A DNA stretch of 56,917 bases. Origin: Fibrobacter succinogenes (GTDB lineage: Bacteria; Fibrobacterota; Fibrobacteria; Fibrobacterales; Fibrobacteraceae). Location of the stretch: contig CACXMH010000015.1 of assembly GCA_902768715.1 (NCBI GenBank), positions 1 through 56,917 of the forward strand, given 5' to 3'. Below the pieces are notes generated by a model. It ran no database searches. It was not told the origin of the DNA and saw only the letters and a program-made list of their open reading frames with translations. Below, one piece after another: positions 33,443 to 41,371 of the stretch; the stretch's first letter is position 1, and every line of letters starts with the position of its first letter. The position numbers were made by a program, and so were the translations under genes.

Positions 33443-35398
33443 CTACAGGGGTAACCCTCCGATAAAGCGCCAAAGCAGAAGCCCGACGATAAGGGTTCCG
33501 AGGTAAAAGGGAAGGTAGCCCGCCTGGGCGGTGCGTACCAGGTCGCCCAGCTTGTGGGTGAACCAGACCGTAAAGGCGAGGATTCCTTCGATAATGTAGT
33601 CCTGGATAAAGCGGGCCGTGGCGGCCACACCTCCGAAAATGAACTGCCGAACCACGGCGTAGTAGATTTCGTCGAAGTAGAACTTGTGGTAGATGACCTT
33701 GTAAATGCGACTGCGGTTGGTGTCGTCCAGTGCGCGGTCAATGTTGGATTTTGGCCGCCCGTAGAAGAACCAGGCGAGGGCAAGTGCCACCACCGCAACG
33801 GCCACGGCTACCACGGGAATCCAGCTTGCATGAGAAAGCTTGACCAAGGTGGGAACGTGGAGTTTTTCGACCGTAAAGAACTTCTCGAAAATGCCCTTGC
33901 CCAACAGGCCGCTCAAGAGTGCCGGCACGGCAAGGACCACGATGGGAAGCGTCATGGCAAAATCTTCGTGGACATGTCCCGCCTTGACGCCTTCGTGACG
34001 GGGCGCTCCGTGGAAGGCCAAGAAGAACAGCCTGAACATGTAGAAGGTGGTAAGCCCGCTGGTCAGGAGGGCAAGGCCGAACACCACGTAGTGGTGGCTC
34101 TGGAATGCCGCCAGAATGATTTCGTCCTTGGAGAAGAAACCGGAGAAGGGCGGAATGCCAGAAATGGCGAGGACAGAAATAAGGCAGCACCAGTAGGTCC
34201 AGGGCATTTTCTTGCGGAGTCCGCCCATGGCGTCCAAGTCGTTGGTATGGACCTGGTGGATTAGGGAGCCCGCAATCAAGAACAGGCTGCACTTGAAGAA
34301 GGCGTGGGTAAAGATGTGGAAGGTGGAGGCCGTCCAGCCCGTTGCCACCACCACCTGGCCGATCTTGCAGACGCCCAGGGCAAACATCATGTAGCCCAGT
34401 TGCGAAAGGGTGGAGTAGGCGAGAATCCGCTTGATGTCTTTCTGGGTGCAGGCGATGACCGCCGCAAAGACCATGGTGAATGCTCCTACCACCATAATCA
34501 ATTTCAAGGTGTTGTCGCAGATGGCAAAGAAGGGGAAAAGCCTTGCCACCAGGTACACGCCCGCCACCACCATGGTGGCGCTGTGGATGATGGAACTGAC
34601 CGGGGTCGGGCCTTCCATGGCGTTAGGAAGCCAGATGTGCATGGGGAACATGGCGGATTTTCCCCAGCCGCCGGTGAAAATCATCACGGAGCCCAGCACC
34701 AGGGCCTCTGCCTTGGTAACGGTGCAAATCCCGAGGTTGATGGTCTCGCCCTTGAAGGCATGGAGACTCAAGTCGTTCAGGGTAGAAAAATCGAAACTGC
34801 CCACAACGTAGCTTACCAGCACGATACCGAACAAGAAGAAACTGTCGGCAAAGCGGGTGAGGATAAAGGCCTGCTTGGAGGCGCTCACTGCCGAGGGCTT
34901 GTGGTACCAGAAGCCGATGAGCAGGTAGCTGGACACGCCCACCAGTTCCCAGAAGATGAACATCTGGAAAAGGTTGGTGGCGGCCACCAGGCCAAGCATG
35001 CTGAAGCTGAACAAGGAAAGCAGGCTGAAGAACCGCCCTGCGGAAGGGTCTTCCCGCATGTAGCCCACGCTGTAGATGTTCACCATGAAACTGATGAAGG
35101 TCACCACCACGAGCATCATCAGCGAAAGCGGGTCGATGAGCATGCCGATGGTGGCGGCAAGGTTCCCCGCGAAGGTAAGGAAGTCATGCTGGAAAAGGAT
35201 GGTCTTGTTCGGGGCAAAGTCCGAGGTGAAGTAATGCACCGCCAAGGTGGCCGCACACACGAAGTCAAGGCCGTTACAGGCGATGGCGAGAGCCGCTGCG
35301 GCCTTGTGGCACTTGTTGCCCAGGAACAGCCCGTTCACCACGAAGGTGAGCAGGGGCAATGCCAGAATCAAATAACCGAGGGTCATATCGTTAATCAT
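33443..35398 (-). CDS. nuoL: NADH-quinone oxidoreductase subunit L
   Basis: This 651-aa distal proton-pumping subunit has the long C-terminal lateral helix region. Motifs seen are SYLLIGFWYHKPSAVSAS, GGWGKSAMFPMHIWLPNAME, GPTPVSSIIHSATMVVAGVY, AYSTLSQLGYMMFALGV, and AISGIPPFSGFFSKDEIILA. It overlaps nuoK by 8 bp and abuts nuoM. Confidence 0.98.
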   Translation of the reverse strand: MINDMTLGYLILALPLLTFVVNGLFLGNKCHKAAAALAIACNGLDFVCAATLAVHYFTSDFAPNKTILFQHDFLTFAGNLAATIGMLIDPLSLMMLVVVTFISFMVNIYSVGYMREDPSAGRFFSLLSLFSFSMLGLVAATNLFQMFIFWELVGVSSYLLIGFWYHKPSAVSASKQAFILTRFADSFFLFGIVLVSYVVGSFDFSTLNDLSLHAFKGETINLGICTVTKAEALVLGSVMIFTGGWGKSAMFPMHIWLPNAMEGPTPVSSIIHSATMVVAGVYLVARLFPFFAICDNTLKLIMVVGAFTMVFAAVIACTQKDIKRILAYSTLSQLGYMMFALGVCKIGQVVVATGWTASTFHIFTHAFFKCSLFLIAGSLIHQVHTNDLDAMGGLRKKMPWTYWCCLISVLAISGIPPFSGFFSKDEIILAAFQSHHYVVFGLALLTSGLTTFYMFRLFFLAFHGAPRHEGVKAGHVHEDFAMTLPIVVLAVPALLSGLLGKGIFEKFFTVEKLHVPTLVKLSHASWIPVVAVAVAVVALALAWFFYGRPKSNIDRALDDTNRSRIYKVIYHKFYFDEIYYAVVRQFIFGGVAATARFIQDYIIEGILAFTVWFTHKLGDLVRTAQAGYLPFYLGTLIVGLLLWRFIGGLPL

Positions 35399-35696
35399 GC
35401 AAGTCCCTCAACTGGTCGGCGTCAAGGCTGTGGTGCCTGCGGTACATGGTGACGATAATGGCAAGGGCGATTGCCATTTCGCAGGCGGTAACGGCGATGA
35501 CGAAAATACTGAACAGGGCGCCCGCGGTAGAGTCCTGGGCGGTAAAGTAGGCAAACGAGATAAAGTTGATGTTGGCGGCGTTCAGCATGAGCTCAATGGA
35601 AATGAGCATGCCGATCAGGTGGCGGCGGCGCATCAGGCCCCACACGCCAATGCCAAAGAGCAAGAAGGCGAGAATCAGGCAATTCATCAGGTTCAT
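35391..35696 (-). CDS. nuoK: NADH-quinone oxidoreductase subunit K
   Basis: This 101-aa, three-helix subunit has the conserved Glu in LIGMLISIELMLNAANINFI and the C-terminal EMAIALAIIVTMYRR. It is homologous to MrpC and part of the proton path between the quinone site and the antiporter subunits. It overlaps nuoJ by 4 bp and nuoL by 8 bp. Confidence 0.97.
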   Translation of the reverse strand: MNLMNCLILAFLLFGIGVWGLMRRRHLIGMLISIELMLNAANINFISFAYFTAQDSTAGALFSIFVIAVTACEMAIALAIIVTMYRRHHSLDADQLRDLHD

Positions 35697-36286
35697 TGCT
35701 TCACCTCCTTTTCCTTTTCCACCTCGTCCTTTGTCTTACGGGCGATGGTGATGGCGCAGATAAGGGTCATCAGGAGCAAGACGCTAACCACCTCGAAGGG
35801 AATGATAAAGCTGTCCTGGGTGTAACCCAGAAGGCGCATGGCAAAGTTTTGCAGGCTGGAATAGTCCGGAGCCGAAGCCACTGCCCCGCTGGAAAGTTCC
35901 GGCATAGGCAGCAGGCACTTGACCATTACGAACACGAAGGCGATAGACAGGGCGAAGGCGGCAAAGACTCTCGGAATCTTGGTGGCAAAGGCGTCTTCGC
36001 CCAGGTGGCTGGTAAGAAGTATAGTGAACACCACGAAAATCACCACGCCGCCGATATAGACCATCACCTGGGCGAGAGCGATAAATTCAGCGTGCAGGAG
36101 CAGGTAGAGGATGGCGGTAGTCACGAAGGAGAAAATCAGGAACACGGCGCTCTGCAAGATGTTCTTGACGGCAACGGTAAAGACCGCCGTCACGAGCATG
36201 ACGATGGCCACGGCGTAAAAGGCGATATCCATTCCCCCGTGGGGGAACGACAGCGCTAGTTCTGGAAGCTGAAGGCCTGGAAACAT
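35693..36286 (-). CDS. nuoJ: NADH-quinone oxidoreductase subunit J
   Basis: This 197-aa membrane subunit has about five helices, including the pi-bulge TM3 region (EFIALAQVMVYIGGVVIFVV). The loop between the fourth and fifth helices is somewhat long and the C-terminus is charged (TKDEVEKEKEVKQ). Its ATG overlaps the nuoI stop by one base. Confidence 0.95.
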   Translation of the reverse strand: MFPGLQLPELALSFPHGGMDIAFYAVAIVMLVTAVFTVAVKNILQSAVFLIFSFVTTAILYLLLHAEFIALAQVMVYIGGVVIFVVFTILLTSHLGEDAFATKIPRVFAAFALSIAFVFVMVKCLLPMPELSSGAVASAPDYSSLQNFAMRLLGYTQDSFIIPFEVVSVLLLMTLICAITIARKTKDEVEKEKEVKQ

Positions 36287-36759
36287 TATCCCTGTCCCTC
36301 CTTCTTGTTGAGAATCATTTCAAGGGTATTGGGGTCGGTAGTGGCCACCTCGAAATCCTGGTTCATGCGGATAGCCCCGAAGGGGCAGGCCTCTACGCAG
36401 AGCCCGCACTGGGTGCAGCTGGCAAAGTGGTAAACATAGCGGCCCAGCACCTTTTTGCCGGCGATGTTCTTGGTGGAAAGCACGTTGATGCTCCCGTTGG
36501 GGCAGGCGCGTTCGCACATGCCACAAGAGGTGCAGTGGTTGTTACCGTCGGCGTCTTCGATCATTTCCAGACGGCCGCGGTAGCGGGGGTGCATCCGAAG
36601 TGTCTTCCGATTTTCGGGATACTGCTCGGTAACGATGCGTCTTGGGTCTATAAAATACTTGAAGGTCACGGACAGCCCGCACAACAGGCTCCAGGGGCCC
36701 GTGATGCAGCGCTTCAGGTAACGCTTGATATACGGAATGAATGAACTACTCTCTTGCAT
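36286..36759 (-). CDS. nuoI: NADH-quinone oxidoreductase subunit I (two 4Fe-4S)
   Basis: This 157-aa ferredoxin-type subunit has two 4Fe-4S motifs, CTSCGMCERACP and CTQCGLCVEACPFGAI, which hold clusters N6a and N6b that pass electrons to NuoB. The N-terminal amphipathic helix (YIKRYLKRCITGPWSLLCGL) lies on the membrane. It follows nuoH by 9 bp. Confidence 0.97.
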   Translation of the reverse strand: MQESSSFIPYIKRYLKRCITGPWSLLCGLSVTFKYFIDPRRIVTEQYPENRKTLRMHPRYRGRLEMIEDADGNNHCTSCGMCERACPNGSINVLSTKNIAGKKVLGRYVYHFASCTQCGLCVEACPFGAIRMNQDFEVATTDPNTLEMILNKKEGQG

Positions 36760-36768
36760 AAAACAATC

Positions 36769-37890
36769 CTAACCACTAATCGCTATCCACGCCGCACCTG
36801 CCGTGAGCAGCACCAGGTTTACCGGCAACAGGAACTTCCATTCGAAATCCATGAGCTGGTCCACGCGGGGGCGCACAAAAGTCCAGCGCACCATCATGTA
36901 GCACCAGATCATGAAGAACACTTTCCCGAAGAACCACACCAGGCCAGGCACCATGTTCAGCACGTTATCCACGGGAGCAAAGCCGATACAGGGGGCGTGG
37001 AATCCTCCCAAAAAACAGGTGGTGGCCAGAGCCGAGTTGGTGACCAGGGCGATGTATTCGGCCAGGTAGAACATGGCAAAGGGCGTGCCGTTGTATTCGG
37101 TGTGGTAGCCGCCGGTGAGTTCCTGCTCCGCTTCGGCGATATCGAAGGGGGCGCGGTTCATTTCGGCGGTACTGGAAATGAAGAACAGAATGAAGGCGAT
37201 AAAGCCCAGCACGGGAATCTTGAAAATCCACCAGTCGAAAACCGTTCCCTGCTGGCTCATGGTAATGTCCATCAGGTTGGTAGATCCGGAAATCATCACC
37301 ACGAACAGAAGGATCATGGCGAAGGAAATTTCGTAACTGATAATCTGGGCGCCGCTACGGAGAGCCCCCAGCAAGGAATACTTGTTGTTGCTGCTCCAGC
37401 CGCCAAGCAAGATGCCCAGCACGCCGAAACCGTTCACGGCGATAATCAGGGGAATGCCTAGAGAAACATCGGCTACTACCAAGTCCTTGCTGAAGGGAAT
37501 CAGGGCGCAGACCATGAAGGGGGCGATGAGTACAATCAGGGGTGCCGTATAGAACATCAGCTTGTCGGCACCGCTGGGGGCGTAGACTTCCTTGAAAAGC
37601 ATCTTGATTACGTCGGCGATGGTCTGTAAGGTACCGTGCCAGCCAAGGCGCATGGGGCCAAGACGGCATTGTACGTGGGCGCAGACTTTGCGTTCCATGT
37701 AGATGAGGATAGGGGCCGAACCGATGTTTACGGCGCAGACGGCGATGATGCAGATGACGGCATTAATCAAAAAGGCGACAACACTGTCCAAAGTCTCGGA
37801 CTGTAAAGCCTGGGGCAGGTAGGCGGTTACCTGGGGAACCAGGTTCCTGACAAAATCGCCGATAGGATTTGTAACGGAGGGAACAAACAT
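36769..37890 (-). CDS. nuoH: NADH-quinone oxidoreductase subunit H
   Basis: This 373-aa membrane subunit forms much of the quinone chamber. Motifs seen are IYMERKVCAHVQCRLGPMRL (ERK...RxGP), ADVIKMLFKEVYAPSGAD, LRSGAQIISYEISFA, and AEMNRAPFDIAEAEQELTGG, which leads to YHTEY. The start is 3 bp after the nuoD stop. Confidence 0.97.
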   Translation of the reverse strand: MFVPSVTNPIGDFVRNLVPQVTAYLPQALQSETLDSVVAFLINAVICIIAVCAVNIGSAPILIYMERKVCAHVQCRLGPMRLGWHGTLQTIADVIKMLFKEVYAPSGADKLMFYTAPLIVLIAPFMVCALIPFSKDLVVADVSLGIPLIIAVNGFGVLGILLGGWSSNNKYSLLGALRSGAQIISYEISFAMILLFVVMISGSTNLMDITMSQQGTVFDWWIFKIPVLGFIAFILFFISSTAEMNRAPFDIAEAEQELTGGYHTEYNGTPFAMFYLAEYIALVTNSALATTCFLGGFHAPCIGFAPVDNVLNMVPGLVWFFGKVFFMIWCYMMVRWTFVRPRVDQLMDFEWKFLLPVNLVLLTAGAAWIAISG

Positions 37891-37893
37891 AAA

Positions 37894-39033
37894 CTACCTG
37901 TCAATCTCGGGAATCACGGGGTCCAAGGTGGCGAGGATGGTCACCAGGTCCGAAATCTTGTGGCCCTGGACCATCTTGTTGAGGGCCGCAATGTGGGGGA
38001 AGCTTGGACCGCGTGTGTGTATGCGGTAAGGCTTCTCGCCGGTAGTGGCGGCTACCACGTAGGTGGCGTACAGCCCCTTGGCTGTCTCGATTTCGCTGTA
38101 GTAGCGGCCCACCGGCAAACGCACCGGCTTTTCCTTGGCGCGCCAGGGTCCCTCTTTCGGGAAACGGTCCACGCATTGCCGCAAAATCTTCATGGACTCG
38201 TGGATTTCGGCGATACGCACCGTGTAGCGGTCGTAGCAGTCCCCGTTGTAGGTCACGGGCACCTCGAAGTCGAAGGAGTCGTAAATGCTGTAGGGGTTCG
38301 CCCGGCGCACGTCAAAGTTTACGCCGCTGGCCCTGAGCACGGGACCTGAGCATCCGTAGGCGATGGCGTCTTCCTTGGAGAGAATCCCTATGCCCTTGCT
38401 GCGCTCCAGAACAATGATGTTCTTGGAAAGGAACCGCTCGTAGTCCTTCATGGTATCTACCATGTGGTCAAGGAAAGCCTTGACTCTGGGAATAAACGTG
38501 TCGGGAACGTCGTAGCGTGATCCGCCCGGCCTAAAGAAGTTGGTGGTGAGTCTGGAACCCGTCACCTCTTCTAAAATGTCGTGGATCATCTCGCGTTCCT
38601 TGAAACCGTACAGCAGGCAGGTCTGTCCGCCCAGGTCGCCGCCGAAGCAGGCGAAGAACACCAGGTGGCTAGCGATACGGCCCAGTTCCTGCAGCATCAC
38701 GCGGATATATTCCGCCTTCTCGGGAACGCCGATGTTCATGCCTTTTTCTAGGGCGATGACCACTCCCAGGTTGTTCTGGATGGCGGTAAGGTAGTCCTGA
38801 CGGTCGCTCAAGGCGATGTACTGCAGGTAACTCATGGATTCGGCCTGCTTCTCCATACCGCGATGGATGTAGCCGAAGTGGGGGACCAGCTCCACGATGG
38901 TCTCGCCGTCCATACGGAGTGCTAGGCGCAGCGCTCCATGGGTACTGGGGTGCTGGGGCCCCATGTTGATGAAAAATTCTTCGGTGTTGGTTTCACGCTG
39001 GATGCGGAATCCCGGAGGAAGCATACCTGTCAT
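37894..39033 (-). CDS. nuoD: NADH-quinone oxidoreductase subunit D
   Basis: This 379-aa 49-kDa-type subunit lines the quinone pocket with NuoB and NuoH. Motifs seen are [20 protein letters not shown], with the quinone-pocket His in [35 protein letters not shown], and the C-terminal [17 protein letters not shown]. It overlaps the NuoBC gene by 4 bp (ATGA). Confidence 0.97.
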   Translation of the reverse strand: MTGMLPPGFRIQRETNTEEFFINMGPQHPSTHGALRLALRMDGETIVELVPHFGYIHRGMEKQAESMSYLQYIALSDRQDYLTAIQNNLGVVIALEKGMNIGVPEKAEYIRVMLQELGRIASHLVFFACFGGDLGGQTCLLYGFKEREMIHDILEEVTGSRLTTNFFRPGGSRYDVPDTFIPRVKAFLDHMVDTMKDYERFLSKNIIVLERSKGIGILSKEDAIAYGCSGPVLRASGVNFDVRRANPYSIYDSFDFEVPVTYNGDCYDRYTVRIAEIHESMKILRQCVDRFPKEGPWRAKEKPVRLPVGRYYSEIETAKGLYATYVVAATTGEKPYRIHTRGPSFPHIAALNKMVQGHKISDLVTILATLDPVIPEIDR

Positions 39034-40289
39034 ACGGGCCTCCTGATCATTTCCGGGTGGGAAAAGTCTTTGCGCAAAGGGAACCCTACAAAATCATCAT
39101 CCAAGAAGATGCGGCGCTGGTCGGGGTGGCCCACGAAATCGATACCGAACATATCGTAGACCTCGCGCTCCTTGAACTCTGCCGCCGGATACAGGTGACT
39201 GATGCTGGGGGCGTGGGCAAGGAGCGCCGTGGCCCGCTGCTCTTCGGGAATGGAAAAGTCCTTTTTTAGTTGCAGACAGAGGAACAGCTTGTGTCCGTGT
39301 TCCATGCTGCGGAACTGGGAGACTACATCAAAATGGTCGTCGTAGTCGATACCTACGATATCGATGAGGTAGTCCATCTTGAGGCAGGCTTCTTCCTTGA
39401 TGAATTCCACCATGGGCAGGTAGTCTTCGGGAGTGACCATCACTTCTAGCGGGCGGTCCGCCGGCATGGCGGCCACCACGTCTTCCACAGGGTCTTCGCT
39501 GTGGGTGTGTACCGTTACCGCCGGGAACTTTTCCTTCAGTTTTGCGTAGATGTCGGACTGGGTAAGCCCCATGCGTTTGAAGGGAACGCGTTCCACTTCG
39601 GGAAAGTCCTCTTTCTTGATGCGGATGGGCTTGAAACTGGACTTGTAGTCGGGATTTTCTTCCTTGAACTTGGCCCTGGCTTCTGCCATTTCTTCGTCTT
39701 TCATCTCTTCCAGGGCGGCCCAGGTCTTGGCGGCTTCGCGGTAGCGGTCCATGGTGGACACGTCCTTGGGCTCGCCGACCTGCCAGGGGTTACGGCAGGT
39801 TTCCTTCAGGATTTTTTCACGAAGGGTCAAAAGCCCGTGGAAAAGGGCCTCGGGTCTGGGCGGGCATCCGGGGACGAACACATCTACGGGAATCAGGTTC
39901 TGGGCGCCACGGACTACGGAGTAGTTATCGTAGATGAAGGGCCCACCGCTGATGGTGCAGGCGCCCATGGCGATGGCGTACTTGGGACCAGGAATCTGCT
40001 CCCACAACATCTGGATGGCAGGTGCCATGCGGCGGGTGATGGTTCCCGCCAAAATAAACAGGTCCGCCTGTCTCGGAGAGCTGCGGAACACTTCACTTCC
40101 AAAGCGAGCGATGTCGTAGCGGGCCATGGAACTGCTCATCATCTCGATGGCGCAGCAGCTGGTGCCGTAGGTCAAGGGCCAAATGGAATTTGCGCGGGCC
40201 CAGTTCACCACGTAGTCGATGGCGTTCACGGCATACTTGCCGAGGGGGATAGGGTCCAGAATCTTTGGAGCTAAATTGATTATTCCCAT
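39030..40289 (-). CDS. nuoBC: NADH-quinone oxidoreductase NuoB-NuoC fusion
   Basis: One uninterrupted 419-aa reading frame joins two subunits. Residues 1-170 are NuoB, with all four N2 cluster ligands (Cys45, Cys46, Cys111, Cys142: [30 protein letters not shown]). Residues ~171-240 are a charged linker ([20 protein letters not shown]). Residues ~241-419 are NuoC, ending in the 30-kDa signature [19 protein letters not shown]. It overlaps nuoA by 10 bp and nuoD by 4 bp, so no separate nuoC start exists. Fusions of NuoC with NuoD are well known; a B-C fusion is less so. Confidence 0.96.
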   Translation of the reverse strand: MGIINLAPKILDPIPLGKYAVNAIDYVVNWARANSIWPLTYGTSCCAIEMMSSSMARYDIARFGSEVFRSSPRQADLFILAGTITRRMAPAIQMLWEQIPGPKYAIAMGACTISGGPFIYDNYSVVRGAQNLIPVDVFVPGCPPRPEALFHGLLTLREKILKETCRNPWQVGEPKDVSTMDRYREAAKTWAALEEMKDEEMAEARAKFKEENPDYKSSFKPIRIKKEDFPEVERVPFKRMGLTQSDIYAKLKEKFPAVTVHTHSEDPVEDVVAAMPADRPLEVMVTPEDYLPMVEFIKEEACLKMDYLIDIVGIDYDDHFDVVSQFRSMEHGHKLFLCLQLKKDFSIPEEQRATALLAHAPSISHLYPAAEFKEREVYDMFGIDFVGHPDQRRIFLDDDFVGFPLRKDFSHPEMIRRPV

Positions 40290-40660
40290 TTCAGGATTCC
40301 TTTTTTCCAGGCGTAGGCGAGGCCGGAAACGAGAATGGCCATAAATATCACAAGGTCAATGATAACGACCGCAGGGGCGAGGGGCGTGTTCCCGGCCATG
40401 ATTTCCTTGAAGTTCATGAGCACGGGATACAGGAACAAAGCTTCGATATCGAAAACCAGGAACAAAAGCGCGAACAGGTAGTAGCCCACCTTGAACTGGA
40501 TGCGGGCGTTCCCGATGGTCTGCATGCCGCATTCGTAGGGGGCCATCTTGTTCTTGGTGTTCTTGGTACGGTAGCCCAGCAAAAGCCCGGTGACGGTAGC
40601 CGCCGCGGCGATGAAGGCACCCAAGAAGAGGAAAATTGATAATATGATGTATTCGGACAT
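40280..40660 (-). CDS. nuoA: NADH-quinone oxidoreductase subunit A
   Basis: This 126-aa, three-helix subunit has the family motifs [20 protein letters not shown] and [19 protein letters not shown]. It is the first gene of the operon. A TAGGTTN heptad array begins 4 bp upstream of its start codon, and no Shine-Dalgarno or promoter stands out in the 123-bp gap to the unknown gene upstream, so nuo may be read from further upstream. Confidence 0.96.
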   Translation of the reverse strand: MSEYIILSIFLFLGAFIAAAATVTGLLLGYRTKNTKNKMAPYECGMQTIGNARIQFKVGYYLFALLFLVFDIEALFLYPVLMNFKEIMAGNTPLAPAVVIIDLVIFMAILVSGLAYAWKKGILKWE

Positions 40661-40664
40661 TTTT

Positions 40665-40699
40665 AGGTTGTAGGTTTTAGGTTATAGGTTGTAGGTTGC
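40665..40699 (+). repeat. Heptanucleotide array, unit TAGGTTN (5 units)
   Basis: TAGGTTG, TAGGTTT, TAGGTTA, TAGGTTG and TAGGTTG are in exact register, starting 4 bp upstream of the nuoA start codon. Confidence 0.92.
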
Positions 40700-40705
40700 A
40701 GGTGA

Positions 40706-40754
40706 AATTACACGCACTTTGTGCGTCTGTATCAGGTGGCGAAACCACGTTTAT
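40706..40754. other. Spacer between inverted heptad arrays
   Basis: The 50 bp between the two arrays contain the hairpin GCACTTTGTGC (40714-40724) and a GGTGGcgaaaCCACG hairpin (40735-40749). No gene is visible. Confidence 0.4.
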
Positions 40755-40781
40755 AATCCTAACACCTAACACCTATTACCT
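40755..40781 (-). repeat. Heptanucleotide array, unit CCTANNA (inverted copy)
   Basis: CCTAACA, CCTAACA and CCTATTA, then CCTTT; the complement of the TAGGTTN unit. It ends 3 bp from the stop codon of the 195-aa gene. Confidence 0.85.
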
Positions 40782-40783
40782 TT

Positions 40784-41371
40784 CTAGTAGAAGTTCTGTA
40801 ATTCCTGTATCGTTCCAAAGAGGGTGTTGCCTATCTGGAACCGTTCAACGATATGCCTTACCAGCTCTCGGAATTCCTTGATGGTGGCAAGGGACATGGC
40901 CGAAAGTTTTTCCTGGATAGAACTGACGAATCCCTTGTCCACCGGTTGCGCTTTCATACCCTGCATGTTCATGCCCCAGTCGTGGAGCATCTTGTCGGTG
41001 TCGATTCGGGCGATGATGTAGTGGGTGGTAGAAAGCAGTTCCCGCAAAAAGTGCACCAGGAAGATTTCTTCTTGCAGGATGCCCCAACGCTTGTCCTTGG
41101 AATACAGCGTGGCCTCTTCGGCCTTGCCGTAAAAGATGGCGGCCTGGGCGTATTCCAGGCAGGTGGTAATCAGGCGCTCATAGTGCTTGATTTCTTGTTG
41201 CAGGTGGGCGAACCATTCTTCGTCGAACTTGCCACCGGCGGCGCCGTTATAGTCGTTGGGCAACAGCGCCCTGAAGGCGTAATAGACCTCTTCGTAGTAG
41301 CGGTTCCGCATGCGGCAGTTGAAGGCCCTGTTCTTCAGGGTGTAGTCGCTATGGTGCAGGGGAGTCATCAT
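40784..41371 (-). CDS. Hypothetical protein overlapping rel
   Basis: This 195-aa all-helical-looking soluble protein has no signal peptide, membrane helix or motif I recognise. It is rich in aromatic and charged residues (RMRNRYYEEVYYAFRALLP, ETYSKDKRWGILQEEIFLVH). Its ATG overlaps the TGA of rel by 4 bp, so the two are cotranslated. That tight coupling suggests it modifies or responds to (p)ppGpp synthesis, but nothing in the sequence shows how. It is followed by nuoA on the same strand. Confidence 0.65.
   Translation of the reverse strand: MMTPLHHSDYTLKNRAFNCRMRNRYYEEVYYAFRALLPNDYNGAAGGKFDEEWFAHLQQEIKHYERLITTCLEYAQAAIFYGKAEEATLYSKDKRWGILQEEIFLVHFLRELLSTTHYIIARIDTDKMLHDWGMNMQGMKAQPVDKGFVSSIQEKLSAMSLATIKEFRELVRHIVERFQIGNTLFGTIQELQNFY

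Noticed and set aside
40665..40781. CRISPR-like array at the TAGGTT repeats
   Set aside because: Units are 7 bp with no spacers, and no cas genes are nearby.
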